A stretch of DNA of 64,000 nt from Cryptomeria japonica (Eukaryota; Streptophyta; Pinopsida; Cupressales; Cupressaceae), in the NCBI RefSeq assembly GCF_030272615.1, contig NC_081415.1:262308925-262372924 (forward strand). The letters are read 5' to 3'. The first letter of the stretch is position 1. The number at the start of each line of letters is the position of its first letter. A program made the translations under genes and the position numbers. Under the pieces are notes generated by a model. It made no database searches. It was not told where the DNA came from and worked only from the letters and a program-made list of their open reading frames with translations. Positions 57,501 through 60,176 of the stretch are shown here, in pieces.

Positions 57501-60176
57501 CCATAAATTTAACAATTTTTATTGAGCTTTCCTTTCTAAAGTTAAAGTTCAGTTCTATGGCACATCTGTTCCATTTTGTGTTGCACTAAAAAGTGCAAAT
57601 TAAACTGCTAACATAAATATACATTTACCTCTTCCTAATACAAGTTGTCGCTGCTTGACTGTCAATGAGAGCTTAAGCACTGAAATCAATAAATTCTACT
57701 GAACTTCTGGGCTTTCAAAATCATTCAATTGGGCAATGACAGTGCATTGCCGAATCATCCTGCACTAAATTAGAGACGAAATTATTAATCTCTTTATCAT
57801 TATTCTCACTTGCCAATATATAAGAATTCATTTTCTTCTGTATTGCATATTATCATTTCTGTAGGCTACGATAGTTACTGGATAATAATCACAGCTATCT
57901 AATTTTGTCTATTCTTGAAATTTGTCTTCATAAATTTATCTGGGTACCTGATCTAAGACTATTAATAACATTTTTGAAGGATATAATCTTTCTGTAAGTT
58001 TACCATGTATCTATACCATGGGATGTAGGATGAAAAAGAAGGCTTCTTCTGAGAAGTGAACTCTGAGTACATACTACAAATGCTTGGAAGTAAGCCAACC
58101 CTATTTTGATTTTTCTATTGGTTTTTTAGAGAGTGAATGAATAATTACCATTTCAAAGTCACTTGTATTGGCTACTGTATTGGGTTTTGCAAGAAAATGA
58201 TGCCAAATTATTTTATCAAGTTTCTTACGAGTTGACCTCATGGGTTGTGTTTCCTGCCATTGCTTTGCCTTTGGATGTAATCCTGCCCACCAAACTGTTA
58301 GCACAAGTTTACATTGGTGCCACTTGCATATTATTTGCTCATGTTTGATAATCGCTCCTCTAGATGGTCAGCTGGAAGTAAACTAAACCTATTTTGATTT
58401 TTTCCATTGGTGTTTTAGATAGTGAATGGATAGTTACCATTTTAAATGTCTCTTATATTGCCTGCTGCATTGGATTCTGCATGAAAATTATGATAAATTA
58501 TTTTATCAAGTTTCTTACCAGTTGCTCTCACGGGCTATGCTTGCTGCCATGTCTTTACCTGTTGATGTAATCCAGACCACTAAGCTGTTAGCACAATTTC
58601 ACATTAGTGCTTTCAGCATATTATTTGCCCATGTTTGATAATTGTTCTTCTACATGGCCAGCTTTGCGTGTTGTTCATTTCCCTGATAAGCTGTTTTGGG
58701 CAAGATTTTCAAGCATGGCTTTGCCAATGCAGCTAGGGGATACTAGCCTTCTCATACAGATGGAATAACGCTTAAATGCAACCAACATGCAAAGAAAGAT
58801 GAGTAGTAGGTCAGGCCCATGGTTGTCAGGAGGCTTCGGCCGATCTCTTTATGTGGTCCATGGAAACTGATTATAACACGAGCATATTAATACCTTTAAT
58901 AAATGAAAACATTTTCCAATGATTTAACTGTAAGGTTTCATTGTGTTTTTATCAAATTGATATTGACAGAAGCTTAAGAATTAGTTTCCACCAAATATTA
59001 ACAAAAGATAATTTAATGCTTAAGTGAGACAAGTTTTTATAGCCAATGTGGGTTGCCTTTTTAGTACAGCGGCTGATTTTGCCGTGTCTAATGTATGTTG
59101 TCCTGGAGAGAGCCATCTAGATGTTCTCTATCATGTCACATGTGTGCCAACAGGATCCACAATATCCTTGTCAGCTATTGGTTTCCTTAGTCAACCTAAT
59201 GCCTGGTTGTATGTCTTATGACTTGGTTCAATAGGCTTCCTTTGACTTTATGTTATTTCATTCAGTTTCTTCATGGTTATCACCACAACCAATTGCCCAG
59301 ATTTAGATTCTGCATCTGTTTTCTTCAATAAGCATTGACTATGTTGATTTTTGAAGCAATCACTTAGAATTGTCTGAATGAATGCAGAGAACATATTGAT
59401 TGATTATAAACCTTTAATTCTATATTTATATTGTCAAGGACTGTGGATTTTCGTTGTAAGAAATTTATGTGAAACTACTTATGAAAAGCAATTACAAGCA
59501 CCCTGTTTAGAAGAATGATATAAAAGTTGTAATAGAGACATAATCTGAAGTCGAGGCTTTAGTATGAATGAAAGTTTATAATCCAGAGAACCTCAATTGA
59601 CAGAAAAAGGTTCAGCAGAGACACAAATATGCATATGGAAACCTCATAATACACCGCGTTTCTCTGAGAACTGTAAAGGCTTAAATCAATGATGATGCTG
59701 ATTTTCTTTGATGAAATCCATTACAGATGATCAAGGATAACTTTTAGGAAACTACCATATGGTATGGCATAAATCATGTACTAATGATTGCCTTGTTGAT
59801 ATCTACCACTAATTAATATTACTTGCTTTTCTTTGCACTGTAAAAACAAAAACATGTATTAAATAAAGAAAATATCTCTGATGCATATGTACTGTGGTTT
59901 TCTTCCACTGGTTTTCAGAATATATGCCATTATTCTGTGATTTTGATAGTCTTTGATATAATAGGTTAATATGAACAAATTTTTGACCTGCAGAAATGGT
60001 GCAAAGCATGTGTTTTACTGGATGGGTTGAATCGAGGTCTTCCAAAACTTGGAATCAGTCGAACTAGGGGACGCCGTGGCTTAAAACTTGAGATTGAACC
60101 TCCTGTGACTACGGAAGCAGAAATGCAACAAAAAGAGTTGCCAAAGGGGAAGCCTTGCACTTCCCTTGATTTTTGA
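6401..60176 (+). CDS. CTU1: Cytoplasmic tRNA 2-thiolation protein 1, ten-exon gene
   Basis: CTU1/NCS6 (ROL5 in Arabidopsis) adenylates U34 of tRNA-Lys, -Glu and -Gln and, with CTU2 and the sulfur carrier URM1, installs 2-thiouridine in the cytosol. Joining the ten exons gives 1,122 nt: 373 residues plus stop, close to the family length. Visible features: N-terminal zinc cysteines C27/C30 and C47/C50; the PP-loop ATPase motif SGGKDS (80-85); SIDEGI (109-114); C162-x2-C165 and C227, matching the three Fe-S ligand cysteines known in the TtuA/Ncs6 family; GHNADD (188-193); C-terminal zinc pairs C304/C307 and C316/C319; terminal SLDF. Intron lengths are 6197, 340, 23967, 200, 107, 1242, 7340, 253 and 13008. 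All are GT-AG except intron 6 (AT-AC). The frame is intact and no key residue is missing, so the gene is probably functional. The start is the first ATG of exon 1. Confidence 0.96.
6536..9480. other. CTU1 intron 1, first part: no gene
   Basis: Unique-looking AT-rich intron DNA. Around 7745-7815 and 8200-8290 there are degenerate runs of GTATCC/GTATCTG-type short repeats. The open frames at 7040-7315 and 8169-8381 have no recognisable domain. Confidence 0.6.
9481..10504. mobile_element. Solo LTR, 1,024 bp, with 5-bp target duplication TAGTG
   Basis: The element begins TGTAATGTCCCC and ends with the exact inverse GGGGACATTACA. It is flanked on both sides by TAGTG (9476-9480 and 10505-10509). 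TG...CA ends and a 5-bp duplication fit a lone LTR left by LTR-LTR recombination. Inside, GATATAAAAGG near 9652-9662 looks like the LTR's own TATA box on the + strand, and a run of hairpins follows at 9735-9830. No primer-binding site or coding sequence is present. The 12-bp inverted termini are longer than the usual few bases. Confidence 0.85.
10505..12732. other. CTU1 intron 1, remaining part: no gene
   Basis: I see no gene or complete mobile element. A T-rich run lies near 11941-12020. The small open frames at 12139-12321 and 12281-12463 overlap in different frames and match nothing I know. Confidence 0.55.
12733..12847 (+). CDS. CTU1: CTU1 exon 2 (residues 46-84, split codon)
   Basis: Acceptor AG at 12731-12732, donor GTAAAG at 12848. 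It encodes VCKECF (second zinc pair) through AIGASGGK and the first base of Asp84 of the PP-loop. Confidence 0.95.
13188..13330 (+). CDS. CTU1: CTU1 exon 3 (residues 84-131)
   Basis: Acceptor TGTGCAG at 13181-13187, donor GTTAGT at 13331. It completes the PP-loop (D84, S85) and encodes [20 protein letters not shown] and the ETVKRNEIQ block. Intron 2, before it, is only 340 bp. Confidence 0.96.
13904..14699 (-). repeat. 3' LTR of the Copia remnant
   Basis: Its boundaries come from the polypurine tract on one side and terminal TG/CA on the other. It contains CATATATATG (near 14454-14463, a minus-strand TATA candidate), two GCCTTATAAGGC-like palindromes near 14590-14630, and a series of GTTCGCTG-type short repeats at 14180-14350. 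Confidence 0.7.
14700..14719 (-). promoter_or_regulatory. Polypurine tract of the Copia remnant
   Basis: On the minus strand it reads CCTCCCTAGCTAAGAGGGAG, directly before the LTR's TGTTG. The same tract precedes the 3' LTRs of the elements at 43043, 48235 and 55317, which ties these elements to one lineage. Confidence 0.75.
14808..15091. repeat. Run of hairpins with conserved loops and variable stems
   Basis: A repeated block with the core CTACTC-x2-AGAG sits inside short stems at 14808-14837, 14867-14894, 14966-14991, 14993-15020 and 15064-15091. Two smaller hairpins lie at 14941-14957 and 15042-15057. Stem arms differ between copies (GTTCACC/GGTGAAC, CCCACC/GGTGGG, TCCACC/GGTGGA) yet stay complementary. 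Position: between the pol remnant and the polypurine tract. Confidence 0.75.
15109..16700 (-). pseudogene. Copia reverse transcriptase and RNase H remnant
   Basis: Successive minus-strand pieces read as Copia pol. 16676-16437 is the frame-shifted RT start. 16344-16084 carries [10 protein letters not shown] and [12 protein letters not shown]. 16026-15463 carries FEMKDLG, FFLGLEV and the SYSDSDWVG-type RNase H entry. 15447-15109 carries the IHCDNQS and SKHIEIQYH blocks and the C-terminal end. The tyrosine expected in the catalytic YVDD box is a TAA stop (16084-16086), so the polymerase is dead at its active site. Other breaks are a frameshift before 16437 and a stop between the last two pieces. 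Protease, integrase and gag are absent. Confidence 0.9.
17245..17575 (+). pseudogene. LINE-type RNase H remnant
   Basis: The + strand reads [16 protein letters not shown], then an in-frame TAG after WRGDI, then [11 protein letters not shown] and [12 protein letters not shown] before homology fades into AT-rich DNA. Catalytic Asp (NFDG), Glu (AEAQ) and Asp (EGDS) are all still visible, but the stop and the lost C-terminus make it a relic. It is the same domain type as at 3024-3470, in the opposite orientation. Confidence 0.75.
17580..18971. repeat. AT-rich short-repeat region, no gene
   Basis: Many imperfect copies of ACATATATTAAAAC and of CATACATAACAATGGCAAAC between about 18240 and 18870. 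It may be debris of a tandemly repeated leader. No supported coding sequence is present. Confidence 0.6.
18972..20531 (+). pseudogene. Gypsy reverse transcriptase-RNase H fragment
   Basis: A 519-codon frame. Residues about 30-210 are the reverse transcriptase ([13 protein letters not shown] with D117; catalytic YLDD at 178-181). Residues about 320-445 are the RNase H (TIECDAS, then YTDKQAL). The tail enters the integrase zinc-binding region. The frame is lost near 20510 (after RENLM), and a second stop follows in the continued frame near 20557, so RT and integrase are no longer fused. The N-terminal dozen residues do not look like the family and probably come from the truncation junction. RT motifs are intact. 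Confidence 0.9.
20582..21235 (+). pseudogene. Gypsy integrase core fragment
   Basis: A 217-codon frame starting inside the integrase zinc finger (CVVCQRAKG keeps the two cysteines; the histidines lie upstream behind the frameshift). The core triad is complete: D44 in SMDFFVG, D105 in SDRDTKF and E141 in GQTEVVNR, with the D-D-x35-E spacing of retroviral-type integrases. A TAG at 21233-21235 interrupts the frame before the C-terminal domain, which can be followed in the same frame (VHEQV-like and [10 protein letters not shown] blocks) with more stops. Confidence 0.9.
21516..21788 (+). pseudogene. Chromovirus chromodomain fragment
   Basis: A 90-codon frame. After a proline-rich linker it reads [22 protein letters not shown] and [11 protein letters not shown], the pattern of a chromodomain at the end of chromoviral integrases. 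Such domains bind modified histone tails and bias integration. It ends in a natural stop just before the polypurine-like run. Confidence 0.85.
21811..23290. other. Probable 3' LTR and flank of the chromovirus, no gene
   Basis: The sequence follows directly on the polypurine-like run and has no coding signal. The distal boundary is not visible because no second LTR copy exists in the window. Confidence 0.4.
23290..24895 (+). mobile_element. LTR-like non-coding remnant with CCGGT-rich repeats
   Basis: Degenerate GTGAACCGGTA/GAAGCGGTATG repeats fill 23440-23610 and recur near 24730-24860. Repeats of the type 'CCTTAACAGGGT' fill about 24225-24460. The segment GTGGTTTTTCCC-x-TTGGGTTT (24491-24512) and ATTCACCCCCCCCTCTCAG (near 24828) resemble the distal parts of plant Copia LTRs. 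No primer-binding site follows, because the sequence breaks off at about 24895 against an unrelated element. Confidence 0.5.
24878..25135 (-). pseudogene. Short ORF at the start of a truncated element, possibly gag-like
   Basis: An 85-codon frame starting [21 protein letters not shown] do not recognise the family. Its last eight or so residues come from the neighbouring CCGGT-rich element, so the protein is truncated at a junction near 24900. Upstream on the minus strand lie the 272-bp tandem array and a TATA box, so it could be the first ORF of a retroelement transcript starting near 26385. That role is an inference. Confidence 0.4.
25179..26266. repeat. Four tandem copies of a 272-bp unit
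   Basis: Units begin at 25179, 25451, 25723 and 25995 (GAAAAATTTAATCAAT). By eye, copies 2-4 are the same throughout; copy 1 differs by a single C/T in CAATCGTCTT and in its left flank. There is no open frame through the array. It lies just upstream (minus strand) of the ORF at 24878-25135. Confidence 0.95.
26270..27700. repeat. 1.4-kb field of CATGAAGT and TTCGCTCC motifs
   Basis: Dozens of near-copies of CATGAAGTT and (A)CTTCGCTCC alternate at irregular 20-45 bp spacing. The rest is AT-rich and variable. It fits a fast-evolving promoter or LTR region of the element transcribed leftwards through the 272-bp array. Confidence 0.75.
26409..26418 (-). promoter_or_regulatory. Candidate TATA box on the minus strand
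   Basis: On the minus strand it reads CCTATAAAGG, between the TTCGCTCC motif field (upstream) and the 272-bp array plus short ORF (downstream). A transcript would start near 26385 and carry a leader of about 1.2 kb before the ATG at 25135. Confidence 0.45.
27886..27970 (+). repeat. (GA)n microsatellite, A8G6 run and CCCCATC/GATGGGG hairpin
   Basis: A GA run (about 27886-27904) is followed by AAAAAAAAGGGGGG and a perfect 7-bp hairpin, CCCCATC-TT-GATGGGG (27938-27953). A purine run followed by an LTR-like start (TGTGATGTGATCACAAC) suggests the polypurine tract and 3' LTR start of a + strand element, but no partner LTR is visible. Confidence 0.5.
27971..29540. other. Intron 3 repeat debris, no gene
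   Basis: It contains short GGACTC/GATCTTTGATTTGGA repeats (28110-28200) and a GC-rich block with GGGGCGACACCCC- and GGGCAGCGCCC-like palindromes (29065-29150). Open frames here are short and overlap on the minus strand. Confidence 0.5.
29545..29880 (+). pseudogene. Gypsy chromovirus scrap: integrase C-terminus and chromodomain
   Basis: The + strand reads [44 protein letters not shown], a stop, then [15 protein letters not shown] and SEYLIKWK. The first part is the GPF/Y module of a Gypsy integrase, the second the start of a chromodomain. It is a second chromovirus insertion, more decayed than that at 18972. Its presumed LTR follows; GGGGATATTACA near 30769-30780 may be its end. Confidence 0.75.
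29881..31080. other. Probable LTR remnant of the chromovirus scrap and repeat debris
   Basis: No coding support. A roughly 27-bp direct duplication (GCACGCATAATTGCAATAGG twice) lies at about 30820-30880. Confidence 0.4.
31081..31600. repeat. Hairpin-containing tandem repeat cluster
   Basis: About eight imperfect units of 45-60 bp with the pattern CACTCTACCGC-ATATTTCA-GCGGGAGGA, interleaved with CCACT-TACTT-AGTGG units. Clean 5-bp hairpins lie at 31105-31119, 31272-31286, 31506-31520 and 31578-31592. The short open frames running through it on both strands follow from the repeat and are not genes. Confidence 0.75.
31601..33139. repeat. LTR-like non-coding remnant ending GGGACATTACA
   Basis: There is no gene. 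The right end, GGGACATTACA (33129-33139), matches the terminus of the solo LTR at 9481-10504, so this is probably the end of a related LTR whose start is missing. Two identical hairpins, ACTTACTA-AAAA-TAGTAAGT, lie at 32776-32795 and 32890-32909. Confidence 0.5.
33963..34393 (-). pseudogene. LINE-type RNase H remnant with a frameshift
   Basis: Two overlapping minus-strand frames make up one domain. 34392-34132 covers the linker (KWSPPLKG). The second frame, 34193-33963, reads [20 protein letters not shown], then a weak middle with the normal NEAE block changed to KKVEWQ, then [13 protein letters not shown] frameshift lies near 34195. The C-terminal third is missing. It is the third of four RNase H relics in this window. 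Confidence 0.75.
34523..34683 (-). repeat. LTR C (3'-most) of the three-LTR element
   Basis: About 161 bp. The outer end TGTTATGG abuts target duplication CTTAT. The inner end reads TATTAAAATAATG on the minus strand, with the usual terminal TG changed to TA. Confidence 0.8.
34882..36494. repeat. Hairpin series inside the three-LTR element
   Basis: Recurrent ATTTTT-GAGG-AAAAAT modules at roughly 40-100 bp spacing on both sides of the middle LTR. Perfect examples: 34882-34902 (CCGATTTT arm, 8 bp), 35346-35368 (ACAATTTTT arm, 9 bp), 35419-35447 (CCTTGATTTTT arm, 11 bp) and 36470-36494 (CATGATTTT arm, 9 bp). Several other modules keep only the T/A core. Confidence 0.75.
35863..36028 (-). repeat. 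LTR B (middle) of the three-LTR element
   Basis: About 166 bp and clearly homologous to the outer two. On its internal side the primer-binding site found next to LTR A is not present. Confidence 0.8.
36890..36901 (-). promoter_or_regulatory. Primer-binding site (initiator tRNA-Met type)
   Basis: The minus strand reads TGGTATCAGAGC directly after the LTR end ATAACA. This is the standard primer-binding sequence of plant Copia elements and fixes the element's orientation. Confidence 0.9.
36902..37075 (-). repeat. LTR A (5'-most) of the three-LTR element
   Basis: About 174 bp, with TG...CA ends intact (TGTTAGAATAATG on the minus strand), flanked outside by CTTAT. Confidence 0.85.
37298..37417 (+). 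CDS. CTU1: CTU1 exon 4 (residues 132-171)
   Basis: Acceptor TTCTCAG to 37297, donor GTTTGT at 37418; exactly 40 codons. It encodes [20 protein letters not shown] followed by [10 protein letters not shown] with the C162-x2-C165 pair. It is separated from exon 3 by the 24-kb intron 3. Confidence 0.96.
37618..37730 (+). CDS. CTU1: CTU1 exon 5 (residues 172-209, split codon)
   Basis: Acceptor TGTTAG to 37617, donor GTGGGA at 37731. It encodes [20 protein letters not shown] and [17 protein letters not shown]. Arg209 is split AG|G. Confidence 0.96.
37838..37930 (+). CDS. CTU1: CTU1 exon 6 (residues 209-240, ends at the AT-AC intron)
   Basis: Acceptor TTCTCAG to 37837. It encodes [20 protein letters not shown] and [10 protein letters not shown], with C227 in PRCKPF. 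It ends with the AT of Met240; the next bases, ATATCCTT, are a minor-class 5' splice site. Reading on without splicing gives a stop within five codons. Confidence 0.95.
37931..39172 (+). other. CTU1: CTU1 intron 6: U12-type AT-AC intron, 1,242 bp
   Basis: The 5' end ATATCCTT equals the U12 consensus. A branch-point match CCTTAAC lies at 39156-39162, about 11 bases before the 3' end, which is TTTAC rather than an AG. Joining at these points restores ATG for Met240 and the conserved EKEIVMYAYFKKL block. No GT-AG pair nearby does so. The intron carries a tRNA-related repeat. Confidence 0.93.
38225..38440 (-). mobile_element. Possible tRNA-derived SINE remnant
   Basis: On the minus strand, GGTTCGATTC (38363-38372) is a near-consensus polymerase III B box inside a CCTGGG/CCCAGG stem. 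About 45 bases before it, GAGTGAGTGGTAA could be a decayed A box. About 100 bases after it is GGGGACTAAGCCCCC, itself a small hairpin. No cloverleaf with anticodon and acceptor stems could be folded, and target duplications were not found. Confidence 0.35.
39173..39213 (+). CDS. CTU1: CTU1 exon 7 (residues 240-254), 41 bp
   Basis: A microexon-sized exon between the AT-AC intron (3' end AC at 39171-39172) and donor GTAAGT at 39214. It encodes the last base of Met240, then [13 protein letters not shown] and the first base of Cys254. Confidence 0.94.
39214..43037. other. CTU1 intron 7, first part: no gene, LTR-like debris
   Basis: Purine-rich, AAG-rich sequence fills about 40640-41180 and resembles the leader or LTR of a large Gypsy element. 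ATCTATATAAGAC (about 41637-41649) looks like an LTR TATA box on the + strand. No LTR pair, target duplication or coding domain could be confirmed. Confidence 0.45.
43043..43401 (+). repeat. 5' LTR of the 43-kb element
   Basis: Complete LTR. It contains a 14-bp-stem hairpin (43243-43256 with 43263-43276, one mismatch) followed at once by the TATA-like GAATATATATAG (43281-43292). The first half is extremely AT-rich. Confidence 0.9.
44479..45050. repeat. 41-bp tandem array, about 14 units, alternating in an 82-bp dimer
   Basis: The unit core is TGGATAGAATCGCCGACTGA followed by GGCAATCCA. Units alternate between an AGCTTGTGGAT and an AGCTCATGGAT start, giving an 82-bp higher-order period. Each unit can fold with its first bases pairing to its last (GTGGAT/ATCCAC or CATGGAT/ATCCATG). 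There is no unique spacer sequence. The same array (8 units) occurs at 56765-57089. Confidence 0.95.
45372..45684 (+). repeat. 3' LTR of the 43-kb element, promoter-deleted
   Basis: It matches the 5' LTR except for a 46-bp gap that removes one arm of the hairpin and the TATA-like box. The gap lies between two TTCAA direct repeats in the 5' copy. Confidence 0.9.
45690..46553. other. CTU1 intron 7, last part: no gene
   Basis: Ordinary AT-rich intron sequence up to the acceptor TATGCAG of exon 8. I see nothing else in it. Confidence 0.55.
46554..46620 (+). CDS. CTU1: CTU1 exon 8 (residues 254-276)
   Basis: Acceptor TATGCAG to 46553, donor GTAAAT at 46621. It completes Cys254 and encodes [21 protein letters not shown], with Arg276 split AG|A. 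Confidence 0.95.
46874..46985 (+). CDS. CTU1: CTU1 exon 9 (residues 276-313)
   Basis: Acceptor CTTGCAG to 46873, donor GTTCTT at 46986. It encodes [16 protein letters not shown] and the first C-terminal zinc pair in [12 protein letters not shown]. Intron 8, before it, is 253 bp. Confidence 0.95.
46986..48234. other. CTU1 intron 9, first part: no gene
   Basis: AT-rich intron. At 47947 it reads TGTAATGCCCCC, close to the terminus of the solo LTR at 9481, so a related LTR may begin here and be interrupted by the element inserted at 48235. Its far end was not found. Confidence 0.45.
48235..48650 (-). repeat. 3' LTR of the 48-kb element
   Basis: 416 bp. On the minus strand it runs from TGTTGTTGTG to the TTAACA end. 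It holds an 8-bp-stem hairpin, ATGCCAAG/CTTGGCAT (about 48570-48600), upstream of a TATATATGC-type box (48366-48380). The hairpin is also kept in the 5' LTR piece. Confidence 0.75.
48733..49175. repeat. Hairpin and 48-bp tandem repeat module
   Basis: Hairpins GTTCACC/GGTGAAC (48733-48762) and ATCATGGAA/TTCCATGAT (48769-48790) are followed by four to five 48-bp units, each with a TTCTC-CCTCACA-GAGAA hairpin (48950-49145). Homologous to 14808-15091 in the Copia remnant. Open frames through the 48-bp units exist because 48 is a multiple of three; they are not considered genes. Confidence 0.8.
50082..50222 (-). other. Unassigned 46-codon ORF in the GC-richer internal part of the 48-kb element
   Basis: It starts [20 protein letters not shown] and ends at a TGA. 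I do not recognise it. It sits in sequence whose composition is less AT-rich than the element around it, so it might be a captured host fragment. A short frame like this can also arise by chance. Confidence 0.2.
50603..51980. other. Intron 9 sequence between elements, no gene
   Basis: No recognised domain. The open frame at 51712-51966 is Leu/Phe-rich with no similarity I can name. Confidence 0.5.
51990..52330. repeat. Three degenerate ~105-bp tandem units
   Basis: Each unit carries CCCTACYTCCAGCAGGAC followed by TTGGCAGTGCCAT (near 52001, 52087 and 52230). The GGCAGTGCC part is itself a small palindrome. There is no coding signal. Confidence 0.65.
53060..53870. repeat. GC-richer region with diverged ~280-bp tandem units
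   Basis: Blocks of the type TGAAGCRGARCARGGTAACCAAGRA recur near 53140, 53398 and 53650 with different sequence between. Overlapping short frames on both strands reflect higher GC and lack any domain. Probably non-coding retroelement DNA; class not assigned. Confidence 0.5.
53880..55311. other. Intron 9 sequence, no gene
   Basis: AT-rich. I see no repeat structure or coding sequence that I can support. Confidence 0.5.
55317..55652 (+). repeat. 5' LTR of the gag-only element
   Basis: It starts TGTTGATGATTTATAGCTTC and ends TTTAACA. It contains a 63-bp imperfect palindrome (55430-55492) directly upstream of TATATACTTATATTG. Its first 30 bases resemble those of the 43-kb element's LTR (TAGCTTCAGTCG shared); the rest is different. 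Confidence 0.92.
55653..55665 (+). promoter_or_regulatory. Primer-binding site of the gag-only element
   Basis: TGGCATCAGAGCC directly follows the LTR end AACA. It differs by one base from the usual TGGTATCAGAGCC site of plant Copia elements. Confidence 0.85.
55758..56579 (+). CDS. Copia-type Gag polyprotein, zinc knuckle broken
   Basis: 273 codons, uninterrupted. The N-terminus [14 protein letters not shown] and the middle [20 protein letters not shown] plus [13 protein letters not shown] are the UBN2/Retrotran_gag pattern of Ty1/Copia capsid proteins, which assemble the virus-like particle and package RNA. The nucleic-acid-binding knuckle at 228-241 reads C-x2-Y-x4-H-x4-C: the second cysteine (231) has become tyrosine, a one-base G-to-A change. 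The ORF stops before any protease. A second in-frame ATG does not exist nearby upstream; ATG 55758 is about 105 bases after the primer-binding site. Otherwise it looks intact. Confidence 0.88.
   Translation: MESDSKRLEGASNYDSWKLRMMLVLRKNELKTIIENPSKPDGKDEQSQWEKNNIKAMELLVDGVKSHLLPIITRLDSAYDMFKALKDMFEINNTSGILTLKNQLSNIKMSKEETITSYFMRITELRNQLSSIGHIYDNKKLTMITLNGLPISWGNFRQGVSARSKVPKFDRLKADCIQGECNLISRGIMKPVDEDVQVLVSCLKRKKDKKTYGNRSFKKPRDSSKVQCFIYDEYGHIARTCPLKLKLQASLAEVRNSDMFRKICSLEETQDTL
56765..57089. repeat. 41-bp tandem array, about 8 units
   Basis: Same unit as at 44479-45050, preceded in both elements by the same roughly 90-bp lead (TGGGCCCTGTGTAAATCATA onward). The last unit has the altered stem GTGAAT, paired in RNA with ATTTAC through one G-U. 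Confidence 0.93.
57176..57514 (+). repeat. 3' LTR of the gag-only element
   Basis: 339 bp. It differs from the 5' LTR by a 3-bp insertion and a few substitutions. Its copy of the U3 palindrome (57292-57354) has a perfect 24-bp core at 57311-57334. Confidence 0.92.
58090..58650 (+). repeat. Tandem ~280-bp duplication with similar short frames in both copies
   Basis: Copy 1 about 58090-58370, copy 2 about 58371-58650, strongly diverged. Both keep an open frame of 60-70 codons ending at the same place (58348 and 58638) with shared [14 protein letters not shown] and ILFAHV. I cannot name a protein family. It may be chance conservation of an intronic repeat. Confidence 0.5.
58651..59993. other. 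CTU1 intron 9, last part: no gene
   Basis: Ordinary intron sequence to acceptor CCTGCAG of exon 10. The 65-codon frame at 59024-59221 is unremarkable. Confidence 0.5.
59994..60176 (+). CDS. CTU1: CTU1 exon 10 (residues 314-373 and stop)
   Basis: Acceptor TTGACCTGCAG to 59993. It encodes [20 protein letters not shown] with the last zinc pair, a basic variable tail ([10 protein letters not shown]), and the family's terminal SLDF before TGA. No canonical AATAAA follows closely; AATAAT-like sequence is near 60243. Confidence 0.96.
   Translation, partial: KWCKACVLLDGLNRGLPKLGISRTRGRRGLKLEIEPPVTTEAEMQQKELPKGKPCTSLDF

Larger units (their letters stand above)
55317..57514 (+). mobile_element. Gag-only LTR retrotransposon (TR-GAG type)
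   Basis: 5' LTR 55317-55652 (336 bp) and 3' LTR 57176-57514 (339 bp) are near-identical. They are flanked by ATTCT (55312-55316) and ATTTT (57515-57519), a one-base difference consistent with decay of a 5-bp duplication. The primer-binding site TGGCATCAGAGCC follows the 5' LTR. CTAGCTAAGAGGGAG precedes the 3' LTR. Between them is one gag ORF, then the 41-bp array. There is no pol, so mobility needs another element's enzymes. Confidence 0.93.
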
